From Burkholderiales bacterium C2 (GTDB lineage Bacteria > Pseudomonadota > Gammaproteobacteria > Burkholderiales > Burkholderiaceae_C), in contig SCOI01000005.1 in the NCBI GenBank assembly GCA_005503085.1, forward strand, positions 1 through 64,000: a DNA stretch of 64,000 bases. Direction: 5' to 3'. Below are positions 16,051-23,789 of this stretch, piece after piece; position 1 is the stretch's first letter, and each line of letters starts with the position of its first letter. The notes beneath the pieces are model-generated. The model had not been told where the DNA came from. It saw only the letters and a program-made list of their open reading frames with translations, and searched no databases. The position numbers and the translations under genes were made by a program.

Positions 16051-16611
16051 ATGAGCAAGGCATTCACCAAGGAAAGCACGCAGGACGAGGACGACGAGGA
16101 GTTGGCCCTGCCGTCGCTGCCGCAGGGCACGCGCAACTACATGACGCCGGCCGGCTATGCGCGGCTGCGCGCCGAGTTCATGGCGTTGCTGGACGTGGAG
16201 CGCCCCAAGATCGTCGAGATCGTCTCCTGGGCGGCCAAGAATGGCGACCGCTCCGAGAACGGCGACTACCTCTACGGCAAGAAGCGCCTGCGCGAGATCG
16301 ACCGGCGCCTGCGCTTTCTGACCAAGCGTCTGGACATTGCCGAGGTGGCCGATCCCAGCGCCCACCATGGCAGCGACCAGATCTTCTTCGGCGCCACCGT
16401 GACCTATGCGAATGCCAAAGGCGAGGAGCGCACGATCACGATCAAGGGCATCGACGAGAGCGACAGCCTGGCCGGCGAGGTGTCGTGGATCTCGCCGATC
16501 GCGCGCGCGCTCTTGAAGGCCCGCGAGGGCGACGAGGTGCAGCTGATGACACCCGGCGGTGTCGAGCGGCTGGAGGTGCTGGAGGTCAGCTACCCTGCGC
16601 CCGCCACCTGA
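16051..16611 (+). CDS. greB: transcription elongation factor GreB
   Basis: A 186-residue Gre factor. It binds the RNA polymerase secondary channel and stimulates cleavage of backtracked RNA. The N-terminal coiled coil ends in the acidic tip 'NGDRSENGDYLYGKKRLREID', and the C-terminal FKBP-like domain has 'IFFGATVTYANAKGEE', 'GEVSWISPIARALL' and 'GDEVQLMTPGG'. The basic helix patch and an extended acidic N-terminus (DEDDEE) fit GreB rather than GreA. ATG 16051 gives the normal N-terminus (MSKAFTKE). It converges with spoT; the two stop codons are directly adjacent. Confidence 0.95.
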   Translation: MSKAFTKESTQDEDDEELALPSLPQGTRNYMTPAGYARLRAEFMALLDVERPKIVEIVSWAAKNGDRSENGDYLYGKKRLREIDRRLRFLTKRLDIAEVADPSAHHGSDQIFFGATVTYANAKGEERTITIKGIDESDSLAGEVSWISPIARALLKAREGDEVQLMTPGGVERLEVLEVSYPAPAT

Positions 16612-18882
16612 TCAGGGCTTGATCCGCCAGGCCCGCAGCACCGAGGGCGAGCGTTTCAGGGTGCGCAGCACATCGGCCAGATGCAGGCGGTCACGCACGC
16701 TCAGCAGCAAGCTCATCTCGGCGGTCTCACGCGCCTGCGACTCGTCGCTCATCGAGATGTGGGTGATGTCGGCCTCGGCGCTGCTGACGGCCTGGGCCAC
16801 CTGGGCCAGCACGCCCTTGCCATTGTTCAGCAGCACGGCCACACCGGCCTCGAAGGAGCGGGTCAGCTCGTCGGCCCAGTTGACCGCGATCCAGTGTTCG
16901 GCATCGCGCTGGAACAGGCGGCGACCGACCTGGCATTCGGCCGTGTGCACCATCAGGCCCTCGCCACGGCCCAGATAGCCCTTGATCTCGTCACCCGGGA
17001 TCGGGCGGCAGCAGGGTGCCAGACGCACCGAGGCGCCTTCGCTGCCGTCCAGCGTGACCTGACCCTGGGCCGGCGCATCATCGTTGGCAAAGCGGCCCAT
17101 CGATAGCATCACCGCATCGGGGCGCTGGCCCTGTTCGGCCAGCATTCGGGCCAGCTTCTTGGCCACGATGGTGGCGATCTTGCGGCCCAGGCCGACCTCG
17201 ACCAGCAGCTCGTCGACATGGCGGTTGCCGGCCCAGCGGGCCAGTTGCTGCCAGAGCTGGGCGGCCTCGTTGTCCTCGTCGTCCAGGCTGGGCAACGCCA
17301 GGCCTTCGGCACGCAGAGCCTGGGCCAGCATCTTCTCGCCCAGCTCGCGCGACTCGTCCTGCTCCAGATTCTTCAGGAAATGGCGGATCTTCGAGCGCGC
17401 CCGGCCAGTGCGCACAAAGCTGAGCCAGGCCGGGTTGGGGCGAGCGCCGGCGGCGGTGACGATCTCGATCACATCGCCGCTGCGCAGCTCGGTGCGCAGC
17501 GGCACCGGCTCGCCGTTGATCTGGGCGGCCACGCAGTGGTCACCGACATCGGAGTGGATCGCATAGGCGAAGTCCACCGGCGTCGCGCCCTTGGGCAGGG
17601 CCATGATCTTGGACTTGGGCGTGAAGACGTAGACGGCGTCGGGGAACAGGTCGATCTTGACGTGTTCAAGGAACTCGTTGGCGTCGCGCGTCTCGTCCTG
17701 GATGTCGATCAGCGACTGCAGCCAGTGCGCGCCCAGCTGCTGGGTGGCCTGGGCATCGCTGCGGCTCTTGTACATCCAGTGCGCGGCCACGCCCTTCTCG
17801 GCGACCAGATGCATGGCCTCGGTGCGCACCTGGAACTCCACCGGCGTGCCCAGCGGGCTCACAAGCGTGGTGTGCAGCGACTGGTAGCCATTGGGCTTCG
17901 GGATCGCGATGTAGTCCTTGAAGCGGCCGGGCTGGGGCTTGTAGAGCTGGTGCAGCACGCCCAGGCTGAGGTAACAGGTCGGCAGCTCGTCGACGACGAT
18001 GCGAAAGCCGAAGATGTCGCTGACCTGGGCAAAGCTCAGGTGCTTGTCCTTCATCTTCTTGTAGATCGAGAACAGGGTCTTCTCGCGGCCCTGGATCTCG
18101 ACCTTGATGCCGGCCTCGGCGAAGGACTTGACGACATCGCGCTCGATGCGCGAGACCAGATCGCGTCGATTGCCGCGCGCCTTGCCGATGGCCTTGGACA
18201 GCGCGGCATGGCGCCAGGGGTTGATGAAGCTGAAGGACAGCTCCTGCAGCTCGCGGTAGATCTGGTTCAGACCCAGGCGATGGGCGATCGGGGCGTAGAT
18301 GTCCAGCGTCTCGCGGGCGATGCGGCGGCGCTTGTCGGGCGCCATCGCCTGCATCGTGCGCATATTGTGCAGACGATCGGCCAGCTTGATCAGGATGACC
18401 CGCACATCGCGCGCCATCGCCAGCAGCATCTTGCGAAAGCTCTCGGCCTGCGACTCTTCCTTGGTCGAGAACTGCAGCTTGTCCAGCTTGGTGAGGCCAT
18501 CGACCAGCTCGGCGGTCGGTGCCTCGAAGCGCTCGATCAGCTCGGTCTTGGTGATGCCGCAATCCTCCATCGCGTCGTGCATCAGCGCGGCCATGATGGC
18601 CTGGGCATCGAGCCGCCATTCGGCGCAGATGCCGGCCACCGCGATCGGATGGGTGATGTAGGGCTCGCCGCTGGCCCGGAACTGGCCCAGATGGGCCTCG
18701 TCGGCGAACTTATAGGCCTCGCGGATGCGCTTGATGTCCGATTTCGGCAGGTAGGCGAGGCGATGCACCAGCGCGTCGAACGACGCCGCCTCGGCCTCGG
18801 TCGGCTCGGGGGCGGGGCGTAGGCCTGACAAGCCGGTGAGGGCAGCGGGCAGGCGAGCGACGGCAAATGATCTGAAACCCAT
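16612..18882 (-). CDS. spoT: bifunctional (p)ppGpp synthetase/hydrolase SpoT
   Basis: A 756-residue RelA/SpoT enzyme that makes and degrades the stringent-response alarmone. The HD hydrolase domain (about residues 45-200) keeps its metal ligands, with HDAMED near 105. The synthetase domain (about 245-375) has 'GREKTLFSIYKKM' and the RFKD motif (in GRFKDYIAIPKPNGYQSLH) that marks bifunctional enzymes. TGS (about 400-460) and a C-terminal ACT domain follow. Full length. In related bacteria it follows gmk and rpoZ; here the VOC/TetR pair lies between, so it probably needs its own promoter. Confidence 0.95.
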   Translation of the reverse strand: MGFRSFAVARLPAALTGLSGLRPAPEPTEAEAASFDALVHRLAYLPKSDIKRIREAYKFADEAHLGQFRASGEPYITHPIAVAGICAEWRLDAQAIMAALMHDAMEDCGITKTELIERFEAPTAELVDGLTKLDKLQFSTKEESQAESFRKMLLAMARDVRVILIKLADRLHNMRTMQAMAPDKRRRIARETLDIYAPIAHRLGLNQIYRELQELSFSFINPWRHAALSKAIGKARGNRRDLVSRIERDVVKSFAEAGIKVEIQGREKTLFSIYKKMKDKHLSFAQVSDIFGFRIVVDELPTCYLSLGVLHQLYKPQPGRFKDYIAIPKPNGYQSLHTTLVSPLGTPVEFQVRTEAMHLVAEKGVAAHWMYKSRSDAQATQQLGAHWLQSLIDIQDETRDANEFLEHVKIDLFPDAVYVFTPKSKIMALPKGATPVDFAYAIHSDVGDHCVAAQINGEPVPLRTELRSGDVIEIVTAAGARPNPAWLSFVRTGRARSKIRHFLKNLEQDESRELGEKMLAQALRAEGLALPSLDDEDNEAAQLWQQLARWAGNRHVDELLVEVGLGRKIATIVAKKLARMLAEQGQRPDAVMLSMGRFANDDAPAQGQVTLDGSEGASVRLAPCCRPIPGDEIKGYLGRGEGLMVHTAECQVGRRLFQRDAEHWIAVNWADELTRSFEAGVAVLLNNGKGVLAQVAQAVSSAEADITHISMSDESQARETAEMSLLLSVRDRLHLADVLRTLKRSPSVLRAWRIKP

Positions 18883-18951
18883 GCCCCGAATTTAACGCAA
18901 GGCCGCCAGGCTCTCGGCCAGCAGGGCCGGATATGGGCTTCAGCCGGAGTC

Positions 18952-19371
18952 TCATTGCATGTACGGGTCCCAGAAACCGGCGGCAGGCTCGACCTGCTCG
19001 CAGATGTCCAGCGCCAGGCCGGCAGGGTCCAGGCATTGGAAACGGATCTGGCCCCAGGGTTCGCGCCGTGCCTCGTAGCTGATCGTGACGCCGGCCGCGC
19101 GCAACTCGGCCTGGGCTGCCATCGCATCGGCCACCTGCAGCGTCAGCAGCAGGCCCCGGCCATTGAAGAGCTCGGGGCCGGGCGGCATCGACGGATGGTC
19201 GGCGCTCATGAAGGCCAGCGTGATGGCGTGGCCCGTTTCGGCGGGGCGCTGCACCATCACGAACCAGCTGGACGAGAACACCGTCTCGAAGCCGAAATAG
19301 CGCTGATAGAACTCGGCACAGGCCTGCGGCTGGCTGGTCGTGACGAGGGGGTAGTGATCCAGAATCTGCAT
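18952..19371 (-). CDS. VOC family (glyoxalase-fold) protein
   Basis: A 139-residue vicinal-oxygen-chelate protein with two beta-alpha-beta-beta-beta halves: 'ACAEFYQRYFGFETVF' in the first and 'AELRAAGVTISYEARREPWGQIRFQCLDPAGLALDICE' in the second, the terminal Glu being a usual metal ligand. It could be a resistance or detoxification protein, but no substrate is evident. ATG 19371 is preferred over a GTG at 19380 because AGGTGG lies about 8 bases before it. It is divergent from the TetR regulator across two palindromes, so it is almost certainly the regulated target. Confidence 0.8.
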   Translation of the reverse strand: MQILDHYPLVTTSQPQACAEFYQRYFGFETVFSSSWFVMVQRPAETGHAITLAFMSADHPSMPPGPELFNGRGLLLTLQVADAMAAQAELRAAGVTISYEARREPWGQIRFQCLDPAGLALDICEQVEPAAGFWDPYMQ

Positions 19372-19393
19372 GGCTTCCACCTGTTTTCAAATG

Positions 19394-19440
19394 CATACTG
19401 TCTGTATGTGAATTGACTTTAAAATACAGACAGTCTGTAT
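19394..19440. promoter_or_regulatory. two palindromic operators between VOC and TetR genes
   Basis: CATAC-TGTCT-GTATG (19394-19408) and ATACAGA-CAG-TCTGTAT (19424-19440) share the TCTGTAT half-site and lie about 31 bases apart centre to centre (three helical turns). TTGACT at 19413-19418 between them is a possible -35 box for the regulator gene. The second palindrome touches the first possible start codon of the regulator (19439), pointing to autorepression. Confidence 0.75.
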
Positions 19441-20113
19441 GTCAACAGTGATGCCGAAGAAAAATACCACCCCCGACCCGACCCCGGAGCCCGCCGTGCC
19501 GGCCGCTCCCTTGGGAAAAAAAGCCCAGCAGGCGGCGGATTCGCGCGCGCGCCTGATTGCGCAGGCGCGCGCGCTATTCCAGACCCAGGGCTATGCCGCG
19601 ACCTCGACCGAGACCCTGCTGGCCGCCACCGGGCTGACGCGCGGCGCGCTCTATCACCACTTCCGCGACAAGAAGGAATTGTTCCAGGCGGTCTGTGAGC
19701 AGATGCATGGCGAACTGGCCCAGGCCATCGAGGCGGCAACGGCCGATGTGGCCGACGACAGCGAGGGCCTGCGCCTGGGCTCACTGGCCTGGATGGCTGC
19801 GGTCGGCGAGCCGGGGCGCTGCCGGGTGCTGCTGATCGATGCGCCGGCGGTGCTGGGCGAGGCGCAGTGGGAAGCGCTGGATGCGCGACATGGCTATGCG
19901 GCGCTGCAGCAGGGGCTGCGCGAGATGCGTCAGGCGCATACGGCGACCGGCCTGCTGCAGTCCGACGCGCTGGCGGCGGCGCTCAATGGCGCGATGAATC
20001 AGCTGGCGCGCTGGAGCGCCGAGCAGGGGACGGAGGCAGCGCAGCAGGAGGCGGCCGGGGTGGTCGAGCAACTGCTGGCGGTGGCCACCCAGAAACAAGA
20101 AAAGGCGCCCTGA
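19439..20113 (+). CDS. TetR/AcrR family transcriptional regulator
   Basis: A 224-residue TetR-type repressor (220 if ATG 19451 is used). The HTH is 'RARLIAQARALFQTQGYAATSTETLLAATGLTRGALYHHFRDKKELFQAV' (about residues 36-85), the standard TetR_N signature. The C-terminal ligand domain has the 'GEPGRCRVLLIDAPAVLG' pattern common in TetR proteins beside VOC genes. Neither ATG has a clear ribosome site, and the first lies within the predicted operator, so 19451 is a serious alternative. It probably represses itself and the VOC gene. Confidence 0.85.
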   Translation: MSTVMPKKNTTPDPTPEPAVPAAPLGKKAQQAADSRARLIAQARALFQTQGYAATSTETLLAATGLTRGALYHHFRDKKELFQAVCEQMHGELAQAIEAATADVADDSEGLRLGSLAWMAAVGEPGRCRVLLIDAPAVLGEAQWEALDARHGYAALQQGLREMRQAHTATGLLQSDALAAALNGAMNQLARWSAEQGTEAAQQEAAGVVEQLLAVATQKQEKAP

Positions 20114-20124
20114 GGCGCCTTTTT
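20103..20124. terminator. bidirectional terminator between tetR and rpoZ
   Basis: Stem AGGCGCC (20103-20109) / GGCGCCT (20114-20120) with TTTTT on the plus side and an A-rich flank that gives TTTTCTT on the minus side. The tetR stop codon lies in the loop. It can end tetR from the left and rpoZ from the right. Confidence 0.85.
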
Positions 20125-20141
20125 GCGGGTGCAGCGGGGGC

Positions 20142-20345
20142 TTAGACCGGCACCTTGCGCAGCATCTCGATGCCCACTTCGCCGGCGGCGATCTCGCGCA
20201 GCGCGGTCACGCCGGGCTTGTTCTTGCTCTCGATCTTGGGCGTGTGGCCCTGGCTCAGCATGCGGGCGCGATAGGTTGCGGCAAGCACCAACTGGAAGCG
20301 GTTCGGGATCTTGGTCAGACAGTCTTCGACAGTGATGCGGGCCAT
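20142..20345 (-). CDS. rpoZ: RNA polymerase omega subunit
   Basis: A 67-residue omega subunit, which helps assemble the beta' subunit and forms part of a ppGpp binding site. It begins '[30 protein letters not shown]' and has the '[17 protein letters not shown]' segment, both hallmarks. Length is normal. It follows gmk by 21 bases in the same direction, forming a gmk-rpoZ operon. Confidence 0.95.
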   Translation of the reverse strand: MARITVEDCLTKIPNRFQLVLAATYRARMLSQGHTPKIESKNKPGVTALREIAAGEVGIEMLRKVPV

Positions 20346-20366
20346 TTTGTTTCCAGTACGGGTGGT

Positions 20367-20987
20367 TCAGGGAAGATCAAGAGCGCGGAAGACGGCGGAG
20401 CGATTCCGGCGCTGAGCCGCGTATTTTAACCTTTGTGCGTGGACGATCGCTTTCAGGTCGAAAACAGCGGTGTCAAACACCGCATTGACGACGACGAAAT
20501 CGAAGCGGTGCGCCTGTGCGACCTCGATGCGCGCATTGGCCATGCGCCGCTCGATCACGGCGGCCTCGGTGTCGCCGCGGCGATTCAGGCGCTGCTGCAA
20601 TTCCTCCCAGGACGGCGGCAGGATGAAGACCAGCACCGCATAGGGGAACAGCTGCTTGATCTGCAGCGCACCCTGGAAGTCGATCTCCAGCACCACATCA
20701 TCGCCGGCCGCCATGCGCGCCTCGATCGCCGCGCGCGAAGTGCCGTAGAGATTGCCATGCACCTCGGCCCACTCGAAGAAGTCGCCGTGCTCGACCTTGG
20801 CGCGGAACTCCTCGGGCGTGATGAACCAGTACTCGCGGCCATGCTGCTCCTGGCCGCGCGGCGCGCGCGAGGTGTGCGAGATCGACACGGCCAGCTTGGC
20901 GTCCAGCTCAAGCAAGGCCTTGACCAGACTGGATTTGCCGGCGCCGCTGGGCGCGGCGACGACGAAGAGATTGCCGGGGTATTCCAT
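20367..20987 (-). CDS. gmk: guanylate kinase
   Basis: A 206-residue enzyme that phosphorylates GMP to GDP. Near the N-terminus is the P-loop [10 protein letters not shown], then '[22 protein letters not shown]' (GMP-binding loop), '[15 protein letters not shown]' and '[14 protein letters not shown]'. Start ATG 20987 gives the normal N-terminus ([15 protein letters not shown]); a 25-residue upstream extension is not conserved in the family. First gene of the gmk-rpoZ operon. Confidence 0.95.
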   Translation of the reverse strand: MEYPGNLFVVAAPSGAGKSSLVKALLELDAKLAVSISHTSRAPRGQEQHGREYWFITPEEFRAKVEHGDFFEWAEVHGNLYGTSRAAIEARMAAGDDVVLEIDFQGALQIKQLFPYAVLVFILPPSWEELQQRLNRRGDTEAAVIERRMANARIEVAQAHRFDFVVVNAVFDTAVFDLKAIVHAQRLKYAAQRRNRSAVFRALDLP

Positions 20988-21199
20988 ATCAGCCTGCTTG
21001 TTCGATGTACTGGGCCGGAGTCTCGACTGATGCTCCTGGTCTTTGCTGTTTGTCGCCCGCATGAATGCTGGTTGCAGCGACTCTCGCGCACGATTTTAGC
21101 AAGGGGCGTCGACGGATCGCCCCCTGAGATCACGATGTCGAACACAGTGATGAAGCAGCTCGTCGACCGGTGCGGGCCTCAACCCTTCGGCGCGCCCAC

Positions 21200-22657
21200 T
21201 TAACGCCAGGCGCGGGCCAATGTCGCCACGGCGGCCCGGATCTGCGCCTCGGTCACGCCGGCAAAGCCTAGCAGCAAGCCGGCGCGCGCGCTGGCCGGCA
21301 GCACGGCGCCGACCTGGCGCAGCGGGCCCAGCTCGACGCCCTGGGCGTCTGCCAGGGCATGCAGGCGCTGCTCCTGCACGGCACTGTCCAGCGGCAGCAG
21401 CGCGTGCAGGCCGGCATCGACCGGCGCCAGCGGCAGCGCGGTGCCGAAGTGCTGTTGCCAGCTGCCCAGCAGCGCGTCGCGCCGGCGCTCGGCGGCGCGA
21501 CGCACCCGGCGCACATGGCGCAGGAAGTGACCTTGCTCGATGAAGTCGGCCATCACGCTCTGATCGGCGATCGAAGCATGCCGGTCCAGCAGTGCGCGCA
21601 GCTTGGCCAGAGTCGACGCCCAGGCCGGCGGCGCCACCAGATAACCCAGGCGCAGGCCCGGGAACAGCAGCTTGGAGAAGGTGCCGATATAGAGCGTGCG
21701 GCCGCTGCGGTCCAGGCTGGCCAGCGGCGCAAGCGGCACGCCGGTGTAGCGGTACTCGCCGTCGTAGTCGTCCTCCAGGATGTAGGCATCGTGGCGCTGA
21801 GCCCAGGCCAGCAGGTCCAGGCGCCGCTGCAAGCTCATCACCGCGCCGCTGGGAAACTGGTGCGAGGGCGAGACATAGGCCAGCCGGCAAGGCCCCAGCG
21901 CCTCCAGCGCGCCGACCTGCAGGCCCTGGGCATCGACCGGCACCGGCAAGACCCGACCCCCTTGCAGGGCCAGCGCCGCAGCGGCGGCGCGGTAGCCGGG
22001 CGACTCGATCGCGGCGCGCTCGCCCGGCCCGAGCAGGGCCAGCGCGGCCAGCGCGATGGCCTGCTGAGAGCCGCCGGTGATTAGCACCTGCTCGGCCGTG
22101 CAGCGCAGGCCGCGCGAATGGCTCAGATAGCGGGCCACCATCTCGCGCAGGCGCGACAGGCCGGCAGGGTCCGAGTAGCCCAGCGATTGCTGGCCGGCGC
22201 GGCGCCAGAAGCGCGCCTGCAGCCGGGCCCAGATCTCGGCGGGGAAGAGGTCCAGTGCCGGCACGCCGTAGCGGAAAGCGCGCGGCGGCCCCTCGACCAT
22301 GCGGGGCTGGCTGTAGCGCTGCAGATGCTGCCACAGCGCAGTGCTCGGCATGGCCTGCTGCGCTGCGACCCCGGCGGCCTGTGCGATGGCGCCGCCCGGC
22401 AGCCCGGCCACATAGCTGCCATCGCCGACGCGGGTCTGCAGAAAGCCCTCGGCCAGCAGCTGCTCATAGGCCCGCACCACGGTGTTGCGCGACACCCCCA
22501 GTGCGGCCGCCAGCTCGCGCGTGGTCGGCAGGCGCAATGCAGCCGGCAGCTGGCCCTGCAGGATGCGTGTCTTCAGCTGCGCATGGATCTGGCGGGCCAG
22601 CGGTTGCCCCGCCAGCAGCTTCATGCCCGCCGGATCGAGAGCCAGGATTGGTGCCAT
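21200..22657 (-). CDS. MocR-type regulator (GntR HTH fused to aminotransferase)
   Basis: A 485-residue PdxR/MocR family protein. The N-terminal winged helix 'LARQIHAQLKTRILQGQLPAALRLPTTRELAAALGVSRNTVVRAYEQL' (residues 18-68) is fused to a fold-type I aminotransferase domain. That domain carries 'ITGGSQQAIALAA', 'VSPSHQFPSGAVMS', 'LEDDYDGEYRYTG' and the PLP-lysine region 'YIGTFSKLLFPGLRLGYLV'. Such proteins use PLP as effector and commonly control a divergent gene; here that gene is the paiB-like one 57 bases away. Possible roles include GABA, taurine, polyamine or PLP metabolism. Confidence 0.9.
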   Translation of the reverse strand: MAPILALDPAGMKLLAGQPLARQIHAQLKTRILQGQLPAALRLPTTRELAAALGVSRNTVVRAYEQLLAEGFLQTRVGDGSYVAGLPGGAIAQAAGVAAQQAMPSTALWQHLQRYSQPRMVEGPPRAFRYGVPALDLFPAEIWARLQARFWRRAGQQSLGYSDPAGLSRLREMVARYLSHSRGLRCTAEQVLITGGSQQAIALAALALLGPGERAAIESPGYRAAAAALALQGGRVLPVPVDAQGLQVGALEALGPCRLAYVSPSHQFPSGAVMSLQRRLDLLAWAQRHDAYILEDDYDGEYRYTGVPLAPLASLDRSGRTLYIGTFSKLLFPGLRLGYLVAPPAWASTLAKLRALLDRHASIADQSVMADFIEQGHFLRHVRRVRRAAERRRDALLGSWQQHFGTALPLAPVDAGLHALLPLDSAVQEQRLHALADAQGVELGPLRQVGAVLPASARAGLLLGFAGVTEAQIRAAVATLARAWR

Positions 22658-22714
22658 GAAAATTCCGGATATTGGATCTTTGATCGTACCAAGCGATGCC
22701 CTAGAGTGGGGGCC

Positions 22715-23335
22715 ATGTACACCCCCAAACACTTTGCACTGAGCGATCTGGCGCTGGCGCGCCGGCTGATCGATGAACAACCCTTCGCGATGCTGGTCGG
22801 CCCCGATGCGCAGGGACAGAGTTTCGTGACCCATCTGCCGCTGTCCTGGGGGAGCGATGAAGAGGGCTGGTGGCTGGAGGGGCATATGGCGCGCGCCAAT
22901 CCCCACTGGGCCTGGCTGGCCGCGCAGGGCCAGGTGCTGGCGGTGTTCAGCGGGCCGGACGGCTATATCTCACCGACGCACTACGAAACCCGGCTCAATG
23001 TGCCGACCTGGAACTACCTGGCCGTCCATGTGCACGGCGCGCTGCAGACCATCGACGAGGCCGCCGCCAAGGACGCGCTGCTCAAGCGCCTGATCGCCCG
23101 CCATGAGCCCGGCTATGCCGAGCAGTGGCGCGGCCTGCCCGAGGACTTCCAGCACAAGCTGCTGGGCGCCATCGTGGGCTTCCGCATCAGGGTGGCGCAC
23201 TGGGAGGCCAAGGCCAAGCTGAGCCAGAACCGCTCGGCGCTCGAGCGTGCGCGCATCATCGCCCACAGCGAGGCCGGCACGGCCAAGGAACGCGAACTGG
23301 CGCGGTGGATGCATCAACTGGGGCTGGGCGCATGA
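22715..23335 (+). CDS. PaiB-like FMN-binding protein
   Basis: A 206-residue protein of the PaiB family (FMN-binding split barrel), described as a negative regulator of sporulation and protease genes in Bacillus. Features are the start 'MYTPKHFALSDLALARRLIDEQPFAML', 'FVTHLPL', 'HMARANPHW', 'VFSGPDGYISPTHYETRLNVPTWNYLAVHVHG' and 'LLGAIVGFRIRVAHWEAKAKLSQN'. All core motifs are intact. It forms an operon with the acetyltransferase that follows (4-base overlap), as in the Bacillus pai pair, and is divergent from the MocR regulator, its likely controller. Confidence 0.9.
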   Translation: MYTPKHFALSDLALARRLIDEQPFAMLVGPDAQGQSFVTHLPLSWGSDEEGWWLEGHMARANPHWAWLAAQGQVLAVFSGPDGYISPTHYETRLNVPTWNYLAVHVHGALQTIDEAAAKDALLKRLIARHEPGYAEQWRGLPEDFQHKLLGAIVGFRIRVAHWEAKAKLSQNRSALERARIIAHSEAGTAKERELARWMHQLGLGA

Positions 23336-23784
23336 GCCGGCCGGACTGGACGATTCGGCCCCTGCAGGCCGCCGACCGTGCCGGCTGGGAACCGCTGGCG
23401 CGCGGCTACAAGGCCTTTTACGAGACCGCGCATGACGAGGCCACCTACGAGCTGGCCTGGCAACGCCTGCTGGCCGGGCAGGAGGTCCACGGGCTGGCGG
23501 CGGTCGATGACGCGGGCCGGCTGCTGGGCATCGCGCATTACCTGTTCCACACCAGCATCTGGACCGGGCCCTGCTGCTATTTGCAGGATCTGTTCGTCGC
23601 TACCGAGGCGCGCGGCCAGGGCGTGGCTGCTGCGCTGATCGCGGCGGTGGCCGAGTGTGCCCGCGCGCAAGGCGCGACGCGCTACTACTGGCTGACCCAG
23701 GCCCACAACGCCAGGGCCCGCGCGCTCTATGACCGGGTGGCCCAGCATCGTGGCTTTGTGCGCTACGACTATCCGCTGGGCTGA
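23332..23784 (+). CDS. GNAT family N-acetyltransferase
   Basis: A 150-residue acetyltransferase with the acetyl-CoA loop 'LFVATEARGQGVAAALIAAV' (motif A, Q/R-x-x-G-x-G/A) and the C-terminal 'YYWLTQAHNARARALYDRVAQHRGFVRYDYPL' segment. It starts inside the end of the PaiB-like gene (ATGA overlap), so the two are co-translated. Pairing with PaiB hints at polyamine or amine acetylation (PaiA is a spermidine acetyltransferase), but the substrate is unproven. Confidence 0.85.
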   Translation: MSRPDWTIRPLQAADRAGWEPLARGYKAFYETAHDEATYELAWQRLLAGQEVHGLAAVDDAGRLLGIAHYLFHTSIWTGPCCYLQDLFVATEARGQGVAAALIAAVAECARAQGATRYYWLTQAHNARARALYDRVAQHRGFVRYDYPLG

Positions 23785-23789
23785 CGCGA

